Part shown: positions 33,705-42,869 of the stretch, piece by piece | Layout of the letters: each line of letters begins with the position of its first letter | Position numbering within the stretch: position 1 is the first letter of the stretch | Assembly: GCA_964552765.1 (NCBI GenBank) | Contig: CAZKIA010000001.1 | Span: forward strand, 65,917-129,916 | Reading direction: 5' to 3' | DNA length: 64,000 nucleotides | DNA from: JAPUDQ01 sp964552765 | GTDB lineage: Bacteria > Patescibacteriota > Saccharimonadia > Saccharimonadales > Saccharimonadaceae | Translations under genes and position numbers: made by a program | Notes under the pieces: generated by a model | The model's database searches: none | What the model saw: only the letters and a program-made list of their open reading frames with translations | What the model was told of the DNA's origin: nothing

Positions 33705-34664
33705 CTACACGCTTGCCGCGCGGGCGTGCTCATCGAGATACTCGCGGATCTTGAGCGCAGCCGTTGCACCCTCACCAACCGCACTAGCAATCTGTGCTGT
33801 CGCACCATTTCTGACGTCACCACTCGCAAATACGCCTGGCATCGTCGTCCGAAGCTCGCTATCCGTCTTTACCATACCGATTTCATCTAGCTCAACCGCC
33901 GAATCTTTCAAGAAACCGGTATTTGGCAGTAGCCCTACAAAGATAAATACTCCATCAACGTCAAAGACAACTGGCTTACCGTCATGTGTCCCTTTCACCC
34001 GGGATACCGTTTTGCCATCTGTCGAGACAATTTCATCAGTGGTCGTCGCAAGGTGCACGGTGATCTTTCCCTCGGCTACTGCCTTATCAAGCTCGCGCTG
34101 CAATACATCACTCGCACGAATACTGGATCGAACAAGCAAATCAATATGCGAAGCAAACTTAGTCAAAAATAATGCTTCTTGGATTGCAGAGTTTCCACCA
34201 CCTACCACTGCTAATCTTTTATCGCGATAAAATGCTCCATCGCATGTCGCACAGTAATGTACACCTCGCCCATATAGCTCTGCCTCACCAGGTACACCAA
34301 TTTTCTTGTAGTCTGAACCCGTCGCAATCAAAACTGCACGAGCCTTGAGTGTCCCATCCATTAGTGTTTCAATTTCTTTATAGTTACCACGATCAATAAT
34401 ACTTGTTACTTCACCATACCGTATATCAGCCCCAAAACGCTTGGCTTGTTTTTCAAGTTGCTCGGCAAGCTTAAGCCCTTCGATGCCATCGGCAAAGCCT
34501 GGATAGTTGTCAACCCAGTCGGTTGTGGCAGCTAGACCTCCGACGACACCCCGCTCGAGTAATACTGTATCAATATCCTCGCGTGTCGTATAGACAGCCG
34601 CGCACAGCGCACTTGGCCCTGCACCGATCATGATTACGTCGTGTAGTGTGTCGTCTTTTTCCAT
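33705..34664 (-). CDS. trxB: Thioredoxin reductase
   Basis: 319 residues, FAD- and NADPH-dependent. FAD motif IGAGPSALCAAVYTT, redox-active CATC (C138, C141) in HYCATCDGAF, NADPH-site VVGGGNSAIQEA and GVFASGDVRNG near the C-terminus. It would reduce thioredoxin or the glutaredoxin-like protein encoded next to it, supporting the methionine sulfoxide reductases elsewhere in the window. A TATACT box lies about 30 nt upstream. Confidence 0.95.
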   Translation of the reverse strand: MEKDDTLHDVIMIGAGPSALCAAVYTTREDIDTVLLERGVVGGLAATTDWVDNYPGFADGIEGLKLAEQLEKQAKRFGADIRYGEVTSIIDRGNYKEIETLMDGTLKARAVLIATGSDYKKIGVPGEAELYGRGVHYCATCDGAFYRDKRLAVVGGGNSAIQEALFLTKFASHIDLLVRSSIRASDVLQRELDKAVAEGKITVHLATTTDEIVSTDGKTVSRVKGTHDGKPVVFDVDGVFIFVGLLPNTGFLKDSAVELDEIGMVKTDSELRTTMPGVFASGDVRNGATAQIASAVGEGATAALKIREYLDEHARAASV

Positions 34665-34709
34665 AGTTTCCGCCGTTTAAAAATGTTACGTAGTATAAAT
34701 ATAAATCTT

Positions 34710-34744
34710 CAGTTTACAGTTTACAATTCACAATTTACAGTAAG
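34710..34744. repeat. Heptamer-period island B1 (intergenic)
   Basis: Five 7-nt units beginning CA: CAGTTTA, CAGTTTA, CAATTCA, CAATTTA, CAGTAAG. It lies between trxB and the glutaredoxin gene. Confidence 0.75.
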
Positions 34745-34793
34745 TTATCAATTCTCATTGATCAAACAAATCGCAGATTACTCAAAATATTTT

Positions 34794-34853
34794 TGACACC
34801 TGATACCTGTTACCTCATTGTAAATTGAAAAATGCGAACTGCGAACTGTTTAT
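34794..34853. repeat. Heptamer-period island B2 (intergenic)
   Basis: First TGACACC, TGATACC, TGTTACC, then after a 4-nt phase shift TGTAAAT, TGAAAAA, TGCGAAC, TGCGAAC, TGTTTAT. All units begin with TG. It ends at the stop codon of the glutaredoxin gene. Confidence 0.72.
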
Positions 34854-35105
34854 CTAGGCAACTGCCGCCATAAGCGCCCCAGGGTTCCAGCCAACACTAG
34901 CCACCTGCTCTTCACCCGACTCATCTGTCACTGTCACCACAGGTACGGTACATGCACCGCTCCGGGCAATAATCGCCTGTTCAGCCTCTGGGTCTTCATC
35001 GATATTAACGACCCGGTAGGTTTTACCCTTCATATCAAGGAGCCGTTTCACTTGGACGCAGTACGCACAGGTCGTCCGCGTATAGACGGTAATTTCTTTT
35101 GACAT
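34854..35105 (-). CDS. Glutaredoxin-like protein
   Basis: 83 residues, thioredoxin fold. CAYC (C13, C16) in the context TVYTRTTCAYCVQVK and the cis-Pro segment CTVPVV are characteristic of glutaredoxin/NrdH-type proteins. The ATG at 35105 follows a GGGGG ribosome-binding site; a start at 35135 would precede it. NrdH-like proteins are reduced by thioredoxin reductase, which is encoded directly downstream on the same strand. Confidence 0.9.
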   Translation of the reverse strand: MSKEITVYTRTTCAYCVQVKRLLDMKGKTYRVVNIDEDPEAEQAIIARSGACTVPVVTVTDESGEEQVASVGWNPGALMAAVA

Positions 35106-35195
35106 TTTTCTATAACCCCCTTTGTCACTATCCATTATATAGCGTATAAGTATAAGTACAATACGCTATATATTGTGTTTTTTAGTACAATCGCG

Positions 35196-35768
35196 TTATT
35201 TAACGGACTTAACTTCGACAATAAACGTCAATGGGCCAGTCGGTGAGCCCATTCCGTTATCAACACTACCGTAGGCCTTGTCGGCAGGAATAATGAGTTT
35301 ATAGACACCTCCCTCTTTCGTACCAGTCAGGCCTTCAGTCCATCCCTTGATTACTCCCGTTAGTGGAAAATCAATTGGTGTCGTTGTGCCATTTTTGTTG
35401 GTACTATCAAAGATTTTGCCATCAGCCGACCAGCCAAAATAATTAGCATTAATCGTTGAAGTGGCGGCGACATCCTTGCCAGTACCCGGAACAAGTTCTT
35501 CGACTTTTAATTCGGTGACGCTGGCAGCATCAAATGGCGCGGCACTATAGCCATCGAGCGGCCGTAAGGTTTTCTTTGTCTCTTCTTGTTGTTTGCGATA
35601 CTCTTCAATCATCTTCGCCTGATCGATTTCCGCCTGAGATTTCACCGGTGTATTGGCGGCTGGCAACATAAATATAAAAAACGAACCAATCGTACCGACT
35701 GCCATAACAATTGCTATCACCCATATCGCAATGCGCTGCGAACGACTCGTCGAGACTTCTGACGCCAT
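35196..35768 (-). CDS. FKBP-type peptidyl-prolyl isomerase, membrane-anchored
   Basis: 190 residues. A membrane helix at about 12-34 anchors the protein outside the membrane. After a charged linker (EEYRKQQEETKKTL) the FKBP domain runs from about residue 88, with NYFGWSADGKIFDSTNKNG, GVIKGWTEGLTGTKEGGVYKLIIP and a final GPLTFIVEVKSV. It would assist folding of exported proteins. AAGGAGGT supports the start. Confidence 0.93.
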   Translation of the reverse strand: MASEVSTSRSQRIAIWVIAIVMAVGTIGSFFIFMLPAANTPVKSQAEIDQAKMIEEYRKQQEETKKTLRPLDGYSAAPFDAASVTELKVEELVPGTGKDVAATSTINANYFGWSADGKIFDSTNKNGTTTPIDFPLTGVIKGWTEGLTGTKEGGVYKLIIPADKAYGSVDNGMGSPTGPLTFIVEVKSVK

Positions 35769-35810
35769 AGAACCTCCTTCAGTAATATATCTCGCTATAG
35801 TATATCAGCT

Positions 35811-37580
35811 CTAGCCAGCAATATCGAACCGTTTCAGTGACTTTTTATCATCATTCTGCAAGCTAAGCAGCTGAGCATAAATGCCGTCAGTCTCGGCCAA
35901 CTCTCCAGGAGAACCGATCTCATCGACTCGACCATTTTTAAGCGTGATGATTCGATCAACATGCGCAATCGTGCTGAGCCGATGGGCAATAATCAGTGTA
36001 GTACGCCCTTTCATGAGACGATCAAGAGCCTGCTGGACAAGCTTTTCAGAACGGCTATCAAGGCTACTCGTTGCTTCATCGAGAATAAGAATCGGTGCGT
36101 CTTTCAGAATTGCACGGGCGATCGCAATACGCTGTTTTTGGCCACCGCTCAATTTGATGCCGCGCTCTCCTATCTCTGTATCAAGGCCATGCTCAAGCTT
36201 ATCAATGAACTCCATCGCATTAGCGGCCTTTGCAGCGGCTATAATTGCCTTGTCTTTGATGTCGGGATTTGCATAGACGATATTCTCGCGTATCGTTCCA
36301 CTAAAGAGCGCGGGATCCTGAAATACCACGGCGATATTTTCTCGCAAACTCGTCTGCGTCACACTATCAATCGGCGTACCGTCGATAATAATCTGCCCCG
36401 AGTTTGGATCATACAAACGCAGAAGCAGGCTTGTAATTGTCGTCTTGCCCTCGCCACTTTCACCAACAAGGGCAACCTTTTCACCTGGTTTGACCTCAAA
36501 CGATATATTGTGTAGAACGTCCTCGCCCTTACTATAGCCAAATGAGACGTCATCATAGGTGACAATCGCTTTCTTGACGCGAAGTGCGGGAGCGTGGCTA
36601 CGATCAGCAACGCTCGGTATTGTCTCCATGACTGCAAAGAAGTCTTTTGAGCCAGCGATGGCTTTTTGAGTATTATCGACAATGAAACTCATATTAAATA
36701 TAGGAAAGCGCATCATACTAACAAGCTGTACCAGCAAGACCATTTCTCCTAGGGTAAACTGCCCTCTCGCTGTCTGCACAAACAAATACGCAAAGATCGC
36801 AAAAAATATCACATTTAAGGCAAGGCGACGCACCATATCCATATTGTGCCAGTAGCGTGACTGCTTATAGGTTATATCCACTGTATGCTGAAAGTGTCGT
36901 TCGAAATGTCGAAACTCTAACTGCTCTTGGATAAAACTCTTCACTACACGGATCTGAGCAATCACTTCCGCAAAACGCCCACTGGCAAGATCGGTGGCAA
37001 GGTTTTTCTCATCCTGCCATTTCTGCCATTTTTTACTCGTGAGAGCCGTCAACCACATAAATATCGGATACAAGACAAAGAGCAGTAACGCCAATTCCCA
37101 GCTGTATATCAAAACAATAATAAGCGTCAGTATCATTGTCAAAAACATCTGGAAGAAGTTATTCGCAAACATATTTGCAAACTGTGTCACTTCAAAAATC
37201 GTACGATTGAGACGGTTGATGATGGTACCCGTCAGTTCTTCATCATAATAACTCTGTGGCATCGCCAGGAGGTGCCGATAGTAACGCTCGCTTAGTTGTT
37301 TTTTAAGCTTAGCGCTCATAATATCGCCCAGGTATCCACCCCAGTTAGTAAATAGTGTATTTGCTGCATCAACAACAAATAACCAAACAGCGATCCACAA
37401 TGCACCAGTCACATCGGCCTGGCCCGACTTGAGCGATGCCACGATAAGATCGGTTGCTTCTTTTACTAAAAATGGCGTTGCCAGTGCGGTCACACTCATT
37501 AATACCGAGAAAAATGTAATACCGGCATAGTACGGCCATAGGTTGCGTGCGTAGCCGAGCACGCGAAATAATATCTTCAT
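35811..37580 (-). CDS. ABC exporter, fused membrane and ATPase domains (MsbA/multidrug type)
   Basis: 589 residues. Six membrane helices in residues 1 to about 310, then the nucleotide-binding domain: Walker A GESGEGKTTITSL near residue 371, Q-loop VVFQDPALFSG, signature LSGGQKQRIAIARAI, Walker B ILILDEATSSLD and the H-loop IIAHRLSTI. A half-transporter that would dimerise; lipid or peptide substrates are possible. A -10-like element (CATAAT/TAATAC) lies 6-8 nt before the ATG. Confidence 0.93.
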   Translation of the reverse strand: MKILFRVLGYARNLWPYYAGITFFSVLMSVTALATPFLVKEATDLIVASLKSGQADVTGALWIAVWLFVVDAANTLFTNWGGYLGDIMSAKLKKQLSERYYRHLLAMPQSYYDEELTGTIINRLNRTIFEVTQFANMFANNFFQMFLTMILTLIIVLIYSWELALLLFVLYPIFMWLTALTSKKWQKWQDEKNLATDLASGRFAEVIAQIRVVKSFIQEQLEFRHFERHFQHTVDITYKQSRYWHNMDMVRRLALNVIFFAIFAYLFVQTARGQFTLGEMVLLVQLVSMMRFPIFNMSFIVDNTQKAIAGSKDFFAVMETIPSVADRSHAPALRVKKAIVTYDDVSFGYSKGEDVLHNISFEVKPGEKVALVGESGEGKTTITSLLLRLYDPNSGQIIIDGTPIDSVTQTSLRENIAVVFQDPALFSGTIRENIVYANPDIKDKAIIAAAKAANAMEFIDKLEHGLDTEIGERGIKLSGGQKQRIAIARAILKDAPILILDEATSSLDSRSEKLVQQALDRLMKGRTTLIIAHRLSTIAHVDRIITLKNGRVDEIGSPGELAETDGIYAQLLSLQNDDKKSLKRFDIAG

Positions 37581-37625
37581 CGTCTAGTATTATGACAAAG
37601 TATGGTGGCATTTACCATAAGAGAA

Positions 37626-37645
37626 CGTCACCATGTATGGTGACG
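37626..37645. terminator. Perfect 8-bp hairpin after the P-type ATPase gene
   Basis: CGTCACCA / TGGTGACG around a TGTA loop. On the minus strand it is followed by TTCTCTTATGG, a weak T-tail, so it may terminate the ATPase transcript before the ABC exporter. The rest of 37581-37747 shows nothing else clear. Confidence 0.45.
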
Positions 37646-37747
37646 CCTCCCCAAAAGGGTGTGGTAATTGCCCACATGTCTCTCCTTTTGTATGTTCTAT
37701 GCTACTGCCCTCTTACTTTCGAAACCGTTAGCAAATTCACATTTTTG

Positions 37748-40246
37748 CTATTGCATGTGTTTGGTTGTGTGGAAAATAATACGCCGCAGAGGAACTGTCA
37801 CGAGTGTGATAGCGATAGCAATACTAAATGTGATAAATGCCTCATACATTGTAATCGGTGCAAAATGGAATAAATCACGCACAGGAGCGATACCATATAC
37901 AATCGCCAGCGCTACGGCTACGAGTGCAATGATGACAGCCAGCGCGTTAATCTTGCCATCGCCAAAGGCGTGCTTCACAACTCGCCCACCCGATATAACC
38001 AGTATCAGCATGACGTTCGTCAGTATTATCATCAAGAATGTAATAGCCCGAGCTTTATCATCTGACCATCCCCAGTCCAGCATCAGCCAATGACCCGCTA
38101 CGATCACCGCCGATATGAATAGTCCTGTTATTGCACTAAGGAGCACCATCGCGCGACTAAATAGGGCTGATCCAAGTTCGCGGGGTGGCCGCTGCATCGC
38201 ATCTGGCTCTTCATCCTCTCCCTCAAATATAAGCGTACAACTTGGGTCAATCACAAACTCAATGAATACAATATGGATTGGTAACAACACAAGCGACCAT
38301 CCAAAGAAGACTGGTAGCAGGGACAATATGATAATCGGCATATGCACTGCAAGAATATAGATCATGGCTTTTTGTAAGTTTGCGAATATTCGTCTCCCTA
38401 GTCGTACACCTTGGACAATCGACGCAAAATTATCATCGAGCAAAACGATTGAGGCTGCCTCACGGGCAACATCCGTACCGCGCTGTCCCATCGCGATGCC
38501 GATATGCGCTGCCTTAAGCGCCGGAGCATCATTCACGCCATCGCCCGTCATGGCGACTACTTCACCATTTGTTTTTAGCGCATTGACAATCAAGAGTTTC
38601 TGAGCGGGGATGACACGACTAAAGATTGATGTTGTTTTGATTGCTTCGTCTCGCTCTGCTTCACTCATAGCCGCAAATTCATCGCCCGTTATAACCCGTT
38701 CACTATCAAGTCCGATAATACTTCCAATACGCCGTGCTGTCTCGGCATAATCTCCCGTAATCATAATCACCCGTATGCCTGCTTGACGACATAATGCTAC
38801 GGCATCGGCTGCTTCTTTTCGGATAGGATCAGCTAGTGCGACCAGCCCAAGAAACTCATACTCATACCCGTCACGAGTTTTCGGTATATCTTTTCGGGGT
38901 ATACCTTTAGCAACAGCCAATACACGCAAGCCTTGACCCGCAAGTTCTGTGACACGTTCTTTTAATGAATCAATCTGCCGCGGTGACAATGCGCATAATG
39001 CGTACACGACTTCAGGAGCACCTTTAAGTGCTACTCTCTGTTGCTTCTCCCCATTTCCCCACACATGCACGACAGACAATGACGATTCCTCAAGCGGATA
39101 TTCCTTGATGATCTTCATATCTTCGTAGATACTCTCAAAATTATCGCGAATGCTCTTACCAGCAGTAATAAATGCTTCTTCCATTGGATCAAACGGCTTT
39201 TTCTGCGAGGCGAGCACGCCATAATCGATAACAACCGCATATGTAGGATCATTTGGTGAGAGCTCATTACCTTCATGATCGGTCACATAGTCTACTCGCA
39301 TCCGATTTTCTGTCAATGTGCCCGTCTTGTCAGTACACAGCACTGTTGCACTCCCAAGTGTCTCAATTGTTTGACTCTTACGGGTCAACACATTCTTTTT
39401 TGCCAACCGCCACGCTCCCAGTGCCATAAAGACAGTGAGAACGACAGGAAACTCTTCAGGTAGTATCGCAATTGATAATGTCAGCCCAGCCAAAAATCCA
39501 TGGAGCAAATCGCCGCGCAACAACCAGTACATCAGAGCAAGCAATATCGATGCCGACACCGCCACAATCGCCAGGGTTTTGACGACCCGATCAACCTCTT
39601 TTTTAAGGAGGGTCTTTTCACTCTTAATCGCATTGAGTGAGCTACCGATCTTGCCAATCTCAGTCTGCTCGCCAATGGCTGTTACGACAGCCACACCATG
39701 GCCTTTGACTATCATCGAAGCCGAATATATTATTCCTTTTTTGTCATCCACATCCTTCGTATCATCCTTATCAACCGGCACCGACTCACCCGTCAGCAAC
39801 GACTCATCGGCCATGATATTTTCCGCCTCAGTCAGTCGCGCATCTGCCGGTACTCGTTCACCCTCAGATACCAAGAATACATCCCCCACTACTAATTCTC
39901 GACTTGGGATAATTCGGTGCTCACCATCACGTATCACATGACAGCTTGGACTTGCCAGGCTTCTTAGCGCTTCGAGTGCTTTTTCGGTTTTATTGTCCTG
40001 ATATAACTCGATACCTATGATAACGAGAACCGAGACAAGCAATACAACTGCCTCAGTCTTGTCACCTAAAAGAAAATACACCACGACAACTGATACCAGG
40101 AGAAATATCATTGGCTCGGTCAATACACCAATAATAATCTTTAGCAAACTTCGCTTTTCTCGATCAGGGAGCTCATTGTAGCCGTGAGATTTTTGCAACT
40201 CGACAGCTTCGGCAGTCGTAAGGCCTTGTGTGATATCGTTATTCAT
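37748..40246 (-). CDS. Cation-transporting P-type ATPase (P2-like)
   Basis: 832 residues with about ten membrane helices. Actuator motif LLTGESVPV, phosphorylation site CTDKTGTLTENRM near residue 300, hinge MTGDGVNDAPALK. Helix M4 carries ILPEEFPVVL where calcium pumps have PEGLP, so calcium specificity is not assured. The N-terminal cation ATPase domain (GLTTAEAVELQKSHGYNELP) is present. It ends with several helices in the typical P2 arrangement. TATAAT lies 9 nt before the ATG. Confidence 0.93.
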   Translation of the reverse strand: MNNDITQGLTTAEAVELQKSHGYNELPDREKRSLLKIIIGVLTEPMIFLLVSVVVVYFLLGDKTEAVVLLVSVLVIIGIELYQDNKTEKALEALRSLASPSCHVIRDGEHRIIPSRELVVGDVFLVSEGERVPADARLTEAENIMADESLLTGESVPVDKDDTKDVDDKKGIIYSASMIVKGHGVAVVTAIGEQTEIGKIGSSLNAIKSEKTLLKKEVDRVVKTLAIVAVSASILLALMYWLLRGDLLHGFLAGLTLSIAILPEEFPVVLTVFMALGAWRLAKKNVLTRKSQTIETLGSATVLCTDKTGTLTENRMRVDYVTDHEGNELSPNDPTYAVVIDYGVLASQKKPFDPMEEAFITAGKSIRDNFESIYEDMKIIKEYPLEESSLSVVHVWGNGEKQQRVALKGAPEVVYALCALSPRQIDSLKERVTELAGQGLRVLAVAKGIPRKDIPKTRDGYEYEFLGLVALADPIRKEAADAVALCRQAGIRVIMITGDYAETARRIGSIIGLDSERVITGDEFAAMSEAERDEAIKTTSIFSRVIPAQKLLIVNALKTNGEVVAMTGDGVNDAPALKAAHIGIAMGQRGTDVAREAASIVLLDDNFASIVQGVRLGRRIFANLQKAMIYILAVHMPIIILSLLPVFFGWSLVLLPIHIVFIEFVIDPSCTLIFEGEDEEPDAMQRPPRELGSALFSRAMVLLSAITGLFISAVIVAGHWLMLDWGWSDDKARAITFLMIILTNVMLILVISGGRVVKHAFGDGKINALAVIIALVAVALAIVYGIAPVRDLFHFAPITMYEAFITFSIAIAITLVTVPLRRIIFHTTKHMQ

Positions 40247-40301
40247 CTATATGTAATTATAATGATAATGTCTTTAATACTCAAAAAATAACATAGCTCC
40301 G

Positions 40302-41633
40302 CTAATTGAGGGATTGTTTGGTCAGAACAGTACCCGTCGACAACTTCACAGACAATACAAAGTGGCTACAAATATTTTTATTTATATCACCATTACTGCA
40401 GCCTGTGGTACCGGGAGCTCCTGATACCTGGTAGGTATATTGCCCTGTGACAAGCTTATCGGATAGTAGATTGGAAGAACCGAGAGGCTCCGTGAAGGCC
40501 GTCTCTGCTATACTACGAAGGTTCTTCTCGCGCCATTTCAGATCATTTATTTGTGAGAATTCAGGGTAGTATCCAAACTCGTTATAATATACTTCTAACG
40601 TAGTAGCTAGTGCATTGATGTCTATTTTGCGCTCAAGATCAGCGTTCTTGTCCGCAGCAGAAGATGTAGAGCTACCTGTATCTTTTGATTTTAAATACTC
40701 ATCTATTCGGTAATCCGCCTTTGGTTCACTCGGTAGCTCGGTTGTACCCCAATCTGAATACGTCACTGTTGTCTGGTTAGTCTTTACTTTTACTAGTCGT
40801 TGCTTCTTAATGCTAACGTATAACTTTGCCTCAAGCGCTTTATTGTCTATCGAAAGACTACCGATATCGCTTTTCGGCAGACCAATAATGACAGCGACTT
40901 TTTCATTGAGTGTACGCAATTTATCGGGACTTATGCTAACTTGATAGACGTAGGCATCTTCACCATCAAGAGTCTCTTTGACAACTGCTTTTTTGTCATA
41001 GTTATATATCTCCGATGTATTAATTGCCTCCTCAATCTTTTTCGACTGATCGCCATTAAAGCTACCCATAATGTACTGACCAAATATCCCCGATGAGGGC
41101 GTAATGGTAGTGATTGCACTAGAAGATTGAGCATCCTCAAGAGATATGCCGTCCTTGACGATCTGAACCCACTTATTATTTAACTGTTGATCTGCACTCA
41201 TTTGGTTAGTTTGATTTTTGAGGCGTACATATGTATTTTGCTTCGATGCATACATATCATAGCGAAGATCTTGTAGACCACCTTTTACGTCAACCGATGC
41301 AAAAACACGTAAGTTTTGGGTATCTTTGAGATCATACTTAAGCATAATCTGCTGATCCATATCTGTAATATTAACCTCCTGAGTGTAGCTAGGCGTGGAT
41401 AGCGCATTTTTTATCGATGCTCGAAATACACTCTCAGGGTTACTAGCACGTAAGAACCAGAACATGCCAAGTCCAACAGCCGCCAGCAGCACAACGAGTG
41501 ATACAACAAGTGCAAATACTTTTGTTTTTCGTGGCCGCTGGGTAGTGGGTATTACTGGATTAGTAGTCTGTAGTGCTGAGGGCTGGCTAACATCATCTGA
41601 TCTACTAATCAGATTCTCATTTTCACTAAGCAT
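40302..41633 (-). CDS. Single-pass membrane protein with pilin-like C-terminal region
   Basis: About 443 residues. A polar N-terminus with a short basic stretch precedes one membrane helix (about residues 40-63). The extracellular part begins with a lipoprotein-like/LolA-like beta-rich region, then residues about 325-443 contain KIDINALATTLEVYYNEFGYYPEF, a close match to the conserved GspG/type IV pilin segment, and a GCSNGD...NICSHF Cys pair as in pilin D-loops. Start: ATG at 41633 with AAGGAT 8 nt upstream; another ATG at 41642 is possible. Function unknown; a surface or pilus role is inferred. Confidence 0.7.
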   Translation of the reverse strand: MLSENENLISRSDDVSQPSALQTTNPVIPTTQRPRKTKVFALVVSLVVLLAAVGLGMFWFLRASNPESVFRASIKNALSTPSYTQEVNITDMDQQIMLKYDLKDTQNLRVFASVDVKGGLQDLRYDMYASKQNTYVRLKNQTNQMSADQQLNNKWVQIVKDGISLEDAQSSSAITTITPSSGIFGQYIMGSFNGDQSKKIEEAINTSEIYNYDKKAVVKETLDGEDAYVYQVSISPDKLRTLNEKVAVIIGLPKSDIGSLSIDNKALEAKLYVSIKKQRLVKVKTNQTTVTYSDWGTTELPSEPKADYRIDEYLKSKDTGSSTSSAADKNADLERKIDINALATTLEVYYNEFGYYPEFSQINDLKWREKNLRSIAETAFTEPLGSSNLLSDKLVTGQYTYQVSGAPGTTGCSNGDINKNICSHFVLSVKLSTGTVLTKQSLN

Positions 41634-41672
41634 GTTTTTCATCCTTATACTGTTTTAGCTATTACCATAATC

Positions 41673-42365
41673 ATGAAGTTACAGATCATGATTGTCAACA
41701 CCGTTATGCAGACCTTGCAAACCATAAGCACTATCGATACTATGATGAGAACAATGCAATTACTTCCGGTATGGTTTATTTATATTGCAGCACTCATCAG
41801 ACTGGCCGGCGGTCTGGCGTATTTCCGTGCAACCCTCGACGGTCGTGCTCGACCTCATGCAGTGAGCTGGATCATCTGGTCATTAACGCCATTTATATCA
41901 TTCTTTGCAGAGCTGTCCGTTGGTGTCGGCGTGCTCGCAGTAGTAACACTCACCCTTGGTCTGAGCCCCTTACTGGTCGTGATTGCAGCACTGAAAGTCG
42001 ATCGCCGCCTTTTTCGTATCAATGCATTTGACGCTCTGTGTATCGCGATTGCTAGTGCTGGTGTCATTATCTGGGCTATTACGAGTGAGCCGCTGACGGC
42101 TATTATTGTGGCAATCATCGCAGATATCGTTAGTTGTCTGCCAACCATTCGCAAAGCCTATCAGTATCCAGAGACTGAATATCCGCCGACATTTTTGCTA
42201 TCTGCTGGCAGCATGAGCCTAGCCCTTCTGGCGACCCAAGAAATTTCTCTGGCAGCATTTGCATTCCCCGTCTATGTGCTAGTCATGAATCTTCTGATTG
42301 CAAGCCTAGCTCTTCGCCAGTACGGTCGCAGGCGCCACCACCGCATATCGCGCCGGCGTCGGTAA
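41673..42365 (+). CDS. Polytopic membrane protein, PQ-loop/SWEET-like (putative)
   Basis: 230 residues with about six or seven membrane helices. Two repeated blocks, RPHAVSWIIWSLTPFISF and LPTIRKAYQYPETEYPPTF, recall the PQ-loop pattern of SWEET/PQ-loop transporters, where a Pro breaks a helix before a charged turn. The start is uncertain: several in-frame Met codons occur before the first helix. It is divergent from the pilin-like gene and convergent with msrA. Confidence 0.6.
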   Translation: MKLQIMIVNTVMQTLQTISTIDTMMRTMQLLPVWFIYIAALIRLAGGLAYFRATLDGRARPHAVSWIIWSLTPFISFFAELSVGVGVLAVVTLTLGLSPLLVVIAALKVDRRLFRINAFDALCIAIASAGVIIWAITSEPLTAIIVAIIADIVSCLPTIRKAYQYPETEYPPTFLLSAGSMSLALLATQEISLAAFAFPVYVLVMNLLIASLALRQYGRRRHHRISRRRR

Positions 42366-42378
42366 GCTATCTTTATGC

Positions 42379-42849
42379 TTAATCACGAATATAATGACAC
42401 GTATAGCCGTTCGGGTGCTTTTGTAAATAATCCTGATGCTCTTTTTCGGCAGGCCAGAATCTATCAAATGGCTCTAGCGTTGTCACTACTTCTCCATTGT
42501 ATCGACCTGATTGATTGACGCTCGTCATTACTTTAAGTGCAATCATTCTCTGCTCTTCATTTTCATAAAATATTGTCGAGCGATAACTTGTACCGACATC
42601 ATTGCCCTGGCGATTGAGTGTGGTTGGATCGTGAATACGAAAGAAAAAATCAAGCAGCTCATTATAGCTGGTCAATGATGGATCATAAATAATCTTTACT
42701 GCTTCGGCATGACCAGGATGATGATCATAGGTTGGCGAATCATTATCGCCACCCATATAGCCTACTTCGGTATCAATCACCCCAACTTGAGAGCGAAACA
42801 GCTCCTCCATCCCCCAGAAGCATCCACCTGCCACGTACATTGTCTGCAT
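42379..42849 (-). CDS. msrA: Peptide-methionine (S)-S-oxide reductase
   Basis: 156 residues. The catalytic motif GCFWG is at residues 9-13 (YVAGGCFWGMEELF), followed by VGYMGGD and HAEAVKIIYDP. Repairs the S epimer of methionine sulfoxide. The ATG at 42849 is selected: it follows TATACT by 6 nt and gives the normal short N-terminus; the longer frame to 42882 would run over the divergent msrB start. Confidence 0.96.
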   Translation of the reverse strand: MQTMYVAGGCFWGMEELFRSQVGVIDTEVGYMGGDNDSPTYDHHPGHAEAVKIIYDPSLTSYNELLDFFFRIHDPTTLNRQGNDVGTSYRSTIFYENEEQRMIALKVMTSVNQSGRYNGEVVTTLEPFDRFWPAEKEHQDYLQKHPNGYTCHYIRD

Positions 42850-42855
42850 AGCTTT

Positions 42856-42863
42856 AGTATACT
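42856..42863. promoter_or_regulatory. Palindromic bidirectional -10 box, msrA / msrB
   Basis: AGTATACT is its own reverse complement, so TATACT reads on both strands. It lies 6 nt from the msrB ATG (42870, plus) and 6 nt from the msrA ATG (42849, minus). Neither gene has a Shine-Dalgarno sequence or a clear -35 box. Confidence 0.75.
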
Positions 42864-42869
42864 GTATAT

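Noticed and set aside
33589..34230. A 213-codon plus-strand frame opposite trxB
   Set aside because: The Ser/Thr/Pro-rich translation is the usual antisense shadow of a conserved gene; trxB motifs are intact on the minus strand.
41643..41672. A third symmetric bidirectional leaderless promoter
   Set aside because: CTTATACT lies between the divergent genes, but the distances to the start codons (about 10 and 21 nt) do not fit the 6-8 nt rule on either side.
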